Source: a virus. From it: 22,202 nucleotides of DNA. Below, piece by piece: positions 21,260-22,202 of the stretch (position 1 is the stretch's first letter; each line of letters starts with the position of its first letter). The DNA lies in the IMG/VR virus record IMGVR_UViG_3300030109_003415, positions 18,188-40,389 of that record; one strand, written 5' to 3'. The notes under the pieces are model-generated. The model was not told where the DNA came from. It searched no databases and saw only the letters and a program-made list of their open reading frames with translations. The position numbers were made by a program, and so were the translations under genes.

Positions 21260-21918
21260 ATATGAGAAGTAGAGGACTAGTAAACAATCTAAGTGACTTT
21301 AATTTTCATATATTGGGATGCGGTGCTATTGGTAGTGCCGCAGCTACCCAATTAGTGAGAATGGGAGCAACTAATTTCTGTTTATATGATAATGATGAAG
21401 TAGATACAGGAAATGTAGGAGTTTCTCAATATACTTTGTATGATGTAGGTCATGCTAAAGTAGATATGTTAAAGTCAAAGCTACATGATGTAAACGATTT
21501 AGCAGAAATAACATGTGTAGATGAAATGTTTGCTAATTATGTGTTTATGAATGATAATGACATAATAGTCTTAGGTTTTGACAGCATGAAGTCAAGGTTA
21601 GATGCTGTCAAGGCCTTAGGCAAATGGAAATACACCAAACCATATGCTGTTATAGATGGTAGGATGGGAGCTGAACACTATCAGCAATATGTGCTATTAA
21701 AGCCTACTTTAGAAGCATATAAGCAGATATGGTATAGTGATGAAGAAGGTAGCGAAGAACCATGCAATATGAAGGCTACAAGCTACTGTAGTAACATGTC
21801 AGGAAGTTTTATAGCAAATGCTATAAGAAAGATTGTGACAAAACAACCTTATGAGGAGTTTGTATCTCTTCATTTTCCTACAATGTCAATAGAAAAAACT
21901 ACTTGTTTATTTAAATAG
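21250..21918 (+). CDS. E1/ThiF-like adenylating enzyme, 222 aa
   Basis: The ATG follows an AGGAGG site inside the JAMM gene end. The Rossmann ATP-binding loop is GCGAIGS at residues 23-29. The next strand ends in YDNDEVDTGN (Asp47, Asp49, Asn55), followed by Gln60 and Lys70 in DVGHAK, the usual E1 ATP and magnesium-binding residues. The Arg of the standard NxxRQ motif is not present (NVGVSQ). PCNMKATSYC gives Cys172 (or Cys180) as candidate thioester cysteine in the usual place before the last helix. It should adenylate the Gly-Gly tail of the ubiquitin-like protein. It is shorter than MoeB or ThiF (about 250 aa), with no CxxC zinc pairs and no extra domains. Confidence 0.88.
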   Translation: MAINMRSRGLVNNLSDFNFHILGCGAIGSAAATQLVRMGATNFCLYDNDEVDTGNVGVSQYTLYDVGHAKVDMLKSKLHDVNDLAEITCVDEMFANYVFMNDNDIIVLGFDSMKSRLDAVKALGKWKYTKPYAVIDGRMGAEHYQQYVLLKPTLEAYKQIWYSDEEGSEEPCNMKATSYCSNMSGSFIANAIRKIVTKQPYEEFVSLHFPTMSIEKTTCLFK

Positions 21919-21935
21919 TAGTAGTTAACTTACAT

Positions 21936-22042
21936 GGCTATCTTATAATGCGAAATGCACATCAATGGATGCCCCTGACGAGCTATCCAGTCAGACGAGT
22001 GGCTTTCTCTCGGTGATGTGACGCAGAAAGCATAAGATAGCC
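21936..22042 (+). ncRNA. Structured RNA candidate 3: nested stem enclosing an H-type pseudoknot
   Basis: GGCTATCTTAT at 21936-21946 pairs perfectly with ATAAGATAGCC at 22032-22042. A second stem CACATCA at 21958-21964 pairs with TGATGTG at 22014-22020. Within it TGGAT at 21966-21970 pairs with ATCCA at 21985-21989, and CTGAC at 21975-21979, in that loop, pairs with GTCAG at 21990-21994, an H-type pseudoknot. CGAG/CTCG can form one more hairpin at about 21996-22012. It occupies the gap between the E1-like gene and the next gene, 31 bases before its ATG. It has the same plan as element 2 with different sequence. Confidence 0.65.
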
Positions 22043-22073
22043 CTTTCGTTTAAAATAAAATAGGGAGGTGCAA

Positions 22074-22202
22074 ATGGCACTAAAAAAGGTAAAAAGAAAG
22101 GCTATATCTCAGGACCCTAAAGTAATGTTACTTTACGGTGCACCAAAAGTGGGAAAAACTACAGCCTTAAGTCAATTAGAAGATTGTCTTATAATTGATA
22201 CA
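22074..22202 (+). CDS. P-loop ATPase, Sak4/RecA-like candidate (partial, C-terminus off the right edge)
   Basis: A TAGGGAGGTG site precedes the ATG. The first 43 residues include a Walker A motif at about 21-30 (YGAPKVGKTT) followed by LEDCLIIDT, the start of the second strand. This opening, with a basic N-terminus, VMLLYGAPKVGKTT and then a strand ending in D, is typical of phage Sak4-type RecA-like ATPases and AAA_24 proteins that act in single-strand DNA annealing and replication. The remainder is outside the window, so family assignment is provisional. Its place suggests that the replication genes follow the modifier genes. Confidence 0.7.
   Translation, partial: MALKKVKRKAISQDPKVMLLYGAPKVGKTTALSQLEDCLIIDT

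Noticed and set aside
21975-21982. CTGACGAG as the core of a hammerhead ribozyme
   Set aside because: It matches CUGANGA, but no correctly placed GAAA with complementary stem II strands exists in any of the three hammerhead arrangements. The bases are better used in the pseudoknot.

Overview
The window is an AT-rich piece of a tailed-virus (phage-type) genome, read with the standard code. Two gene blocks face away from each other across a 476-base non-coding region at 16537-17012. No ribosomal RNA, recognisable tRNA, insertion sequence, integrase or CRISPR array was seen. A P22-type portal, a scaffold, a HK97-size capsid protein, a large terminase and small head-tail adaptor proteins, with no tape-measure gene, suggest a podovirus-like virion. 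The tiny basic protein beginning MPYGKGTYG and the small zinc-ribbon proteins recall uncultured aquatic phages, but the sequence does not identify the host.

Left block (minus strand, transcribed from about 16540 down to 1): this is the late operon. In transcription order it carries a peptidoglycan-binding protein, a small structural protein, a lytic-transglycosylase-like protein, a probable small terminase, a protein with an HExxH zinc-protease motif, the large terminase, portal, scaffold and major capsid protein. These are followed by decoration or structural proteins, two adaptor-like proteins, a fibre, and a run of tiny membrane, coiled-coil and zinc-ribbon proteins. It ends in a metallophosphoesterase that runs off the window. 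Most genes are joined by stop-start overlaps (TAATG or ATGA).

Right block (plus strand, from 17013): this looks like the early or replication side. It opens with a 98-residue gene that has a long, highly structured leader and its own strong terminator. A train of tiny genes follows. The most interesting part comes next: a compact set encoding a ubiquitin-like protein with an exposed C-terminal Gly-Gly (18469-18681), a 500-residue protein with an E2-like active-site region (18798-20300), a JAMM/JAB isopeptidase (20300-21259) and an E1/ThiF-like adenylating enzyme (21250-21918). Together these are all the parts needed for activation, conjugation and removal of a small protein modifier. The next gene starts with a Walker A motif and resembles phage Sak4/RecA-like proteins.

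The gaps in the right block are not empty. Three of them hold compact inverted-repeat structures, at 17784-17908, 18694-18778 and 21936-22042, and a fourth lies in the leader at 16845-16928. Each has a perfect 10-13 bp outer stem of different sequence enclosing inner arms. Two of them contain a perfect 5+5 bp H-type pseudoknot. They look like folded RNAs, and their class was not recognised.
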